Of a stretch of DNA of 64,000 bases, positions 63,515 to 64,000 are shown piece after piece. The DNA is taken from assembly GCA_947454235.1 (NCBI GenBank), contig CANGIY010000011.1, forward strand, positions 1 to 64,000, written 5' to 3'. The position numbers and the translations under genes were made by a program. Source of the stretch: Chitinophagaceae bacterium (GTDB lineage Bacteria > Bacteroidota > Bacteroidia > Chitinophagales > Chitinophagaceae). Within the stretch, counting starts at the first letter, position 1. Each line of letters starts with the position of its first letter. The notes below the pieces were generated by a model. It saw only the letters and a list, made by a program, of their open reading frames with translations. It was not told the DNA's origin and ran no database searches.

Positions 63515-64000
63515 ATGAAAAAAATAATTTTGCTGGCTGCCTGTATTTCAAACGCAGCTTTTGGCGCAATTTCTGATTCTTCAAAGTCGAAAAAGCCTGC
63601 CATAAAAAAAGAAGTGCTTCCTGAATTGACCATATCATCGGCAATTCCCGATACTTCTTACCGTGCAACAACCACCAAATTTTGGGAAATAACACATACA
63701 CGCCTGGCGATTAGCTTTAACCTTGAAGAAAGAACAGCACCAGTGAAGGAGTTGATTGATTTACACCCATACTGCTATGCTACAGATTCTTTGGTATTAG
63801 ATGCAAAAAGTGTAGCCATCGATTCAGTAAGCATGGTAGAGGTAAAGAAAAATACACCTTTACGTTACGATTATAGGGACGATCAGCTTATTGTACATTT
63901 TCCACAGCCAATAAGGAGCGATAATAATATTAAGCTCTACTTGAAATATACAGCGCAACCTTATGCAAAGAAAACAGGGGGCAGTGCTGCCATAAGAGAC
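63515..64000 (+). CDS. M1-family aminopeptidase, N-terminal part (runs off the window)
   Basis: 162 codons to the right edge without a stop. ATG at 63515, signal peptide MKKIILLAACISNAAFGA. The mature start DTSYRATTTKFWEITHTRLA, then ISFNLEERTAP, LHPYCYATDSLVLDA and LRYDYRDDQLIVHF, is the beta-rich N-terminal domain of Bacteroidota M1 metallopeptidases. The zinc site and GAMEN motif lie beyond the window. Probably periplasmic. Confidence 0.8.
   Translation, partial: MKKIILLAACISNAAFGAISDSSKSKKPAIKKEVLPELTISSAIPDTSYRATTTKFWEITHTRLAISFNLEERTAPVKELIDLHPYCYATDSLVLDAKSVAIDSVSMVEVKKNTPLRYDYRDDQLIVHFPQPIRSDNNIKLYLKYTAQPYAKKTGGSAAIRD

Overview
The window comes from a Bacteroidota chromosome, most likely a Chitinophagales/Sphingobacteriales-type relative. 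Supporting signs are several proteins ending in a type IX secretion (T9SS) type A sorting domain, a TonB-dependent receptor with a carboxypeptidase-regulatory-like N-domain, a Bacteroidota-style LptD next to an amidase, TAnnTTTG promoter elements, and almost no Shine-Dalgarno sequences. It is AT-rich. No tRNA, rRNA, CRISPR array or prophage was seen.

Layout. 0-10 kb: lptD diverging from an AmiC-type amidase, three tandem EGF-like lipoproteins, then on the minus strand an NRPS-like A-T-TE protein, rfbC and a DegT/DnrJ sugar aminotransferase. 10-14 kb: accessory island 1, with a palindromic repeat, a T9SS C-terminal fragment, an IS5-type transposase remnant, an exported small protein and an RHS tip carrying a zincin-like (HEVNH) C-terminus. 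14-33.8 kb: mostly housekeeping genes (Smr protein, ABC-F, ndk, M43 protease, deoxyhypusine-synthase-like protein, rbfA, FtsX/LolE-type permease, transglutaminase-like membrane protein, exoIII, spermidine-synthase-like protein, groES-groEL). 34-40.7 kb: a 1771-residue T9SS cargo with 12 Ig-like repeats, and a second T9SS cargo. 40.9-51 kb: a CzcCBA heavy-metal efflux operon, a Fic protein, a T9SS multicopper oxidase and a thioredoxin-like protein. 51.5-54 kb: a TonB-dependent receptor. 54-63.1 kb: accessory island 2, three more RHS-tip modules in a row. 63.2-64 kb: a small membrane protein and the start of an M1 aminopeptidase.

The part most worth attention is the RHS cassette system. Four modules (A at 10.3-14.0 kb; B, C and D between 54.0 and 63.1 kb) follow one order: palindromic repeat, T9SS-C-terminal fragment on the plus strand (A-C), hairpin terminator, decaying IS5-type transposase remnant on the minus strand, a small exported protein, and an RHS tip on the minus strand. 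The RHS stems are near-identical and the C-termini are unrelated. The stems form a nested deletion series (D longest, A shorter, B and C shortest). This looks like a cassette array of orphan RHS toxin tips with candidate immunity partners. The toxin and immunity roles are inferred from architecture, not shown.

The same palindromic modules (for example ACTCGTTTCAAACGAGT) recur in at least nine intergenic places. They look like a mosaic, REP/MITE-like dispersed repeat and lie at most of the breakpoints of the RHS modules.
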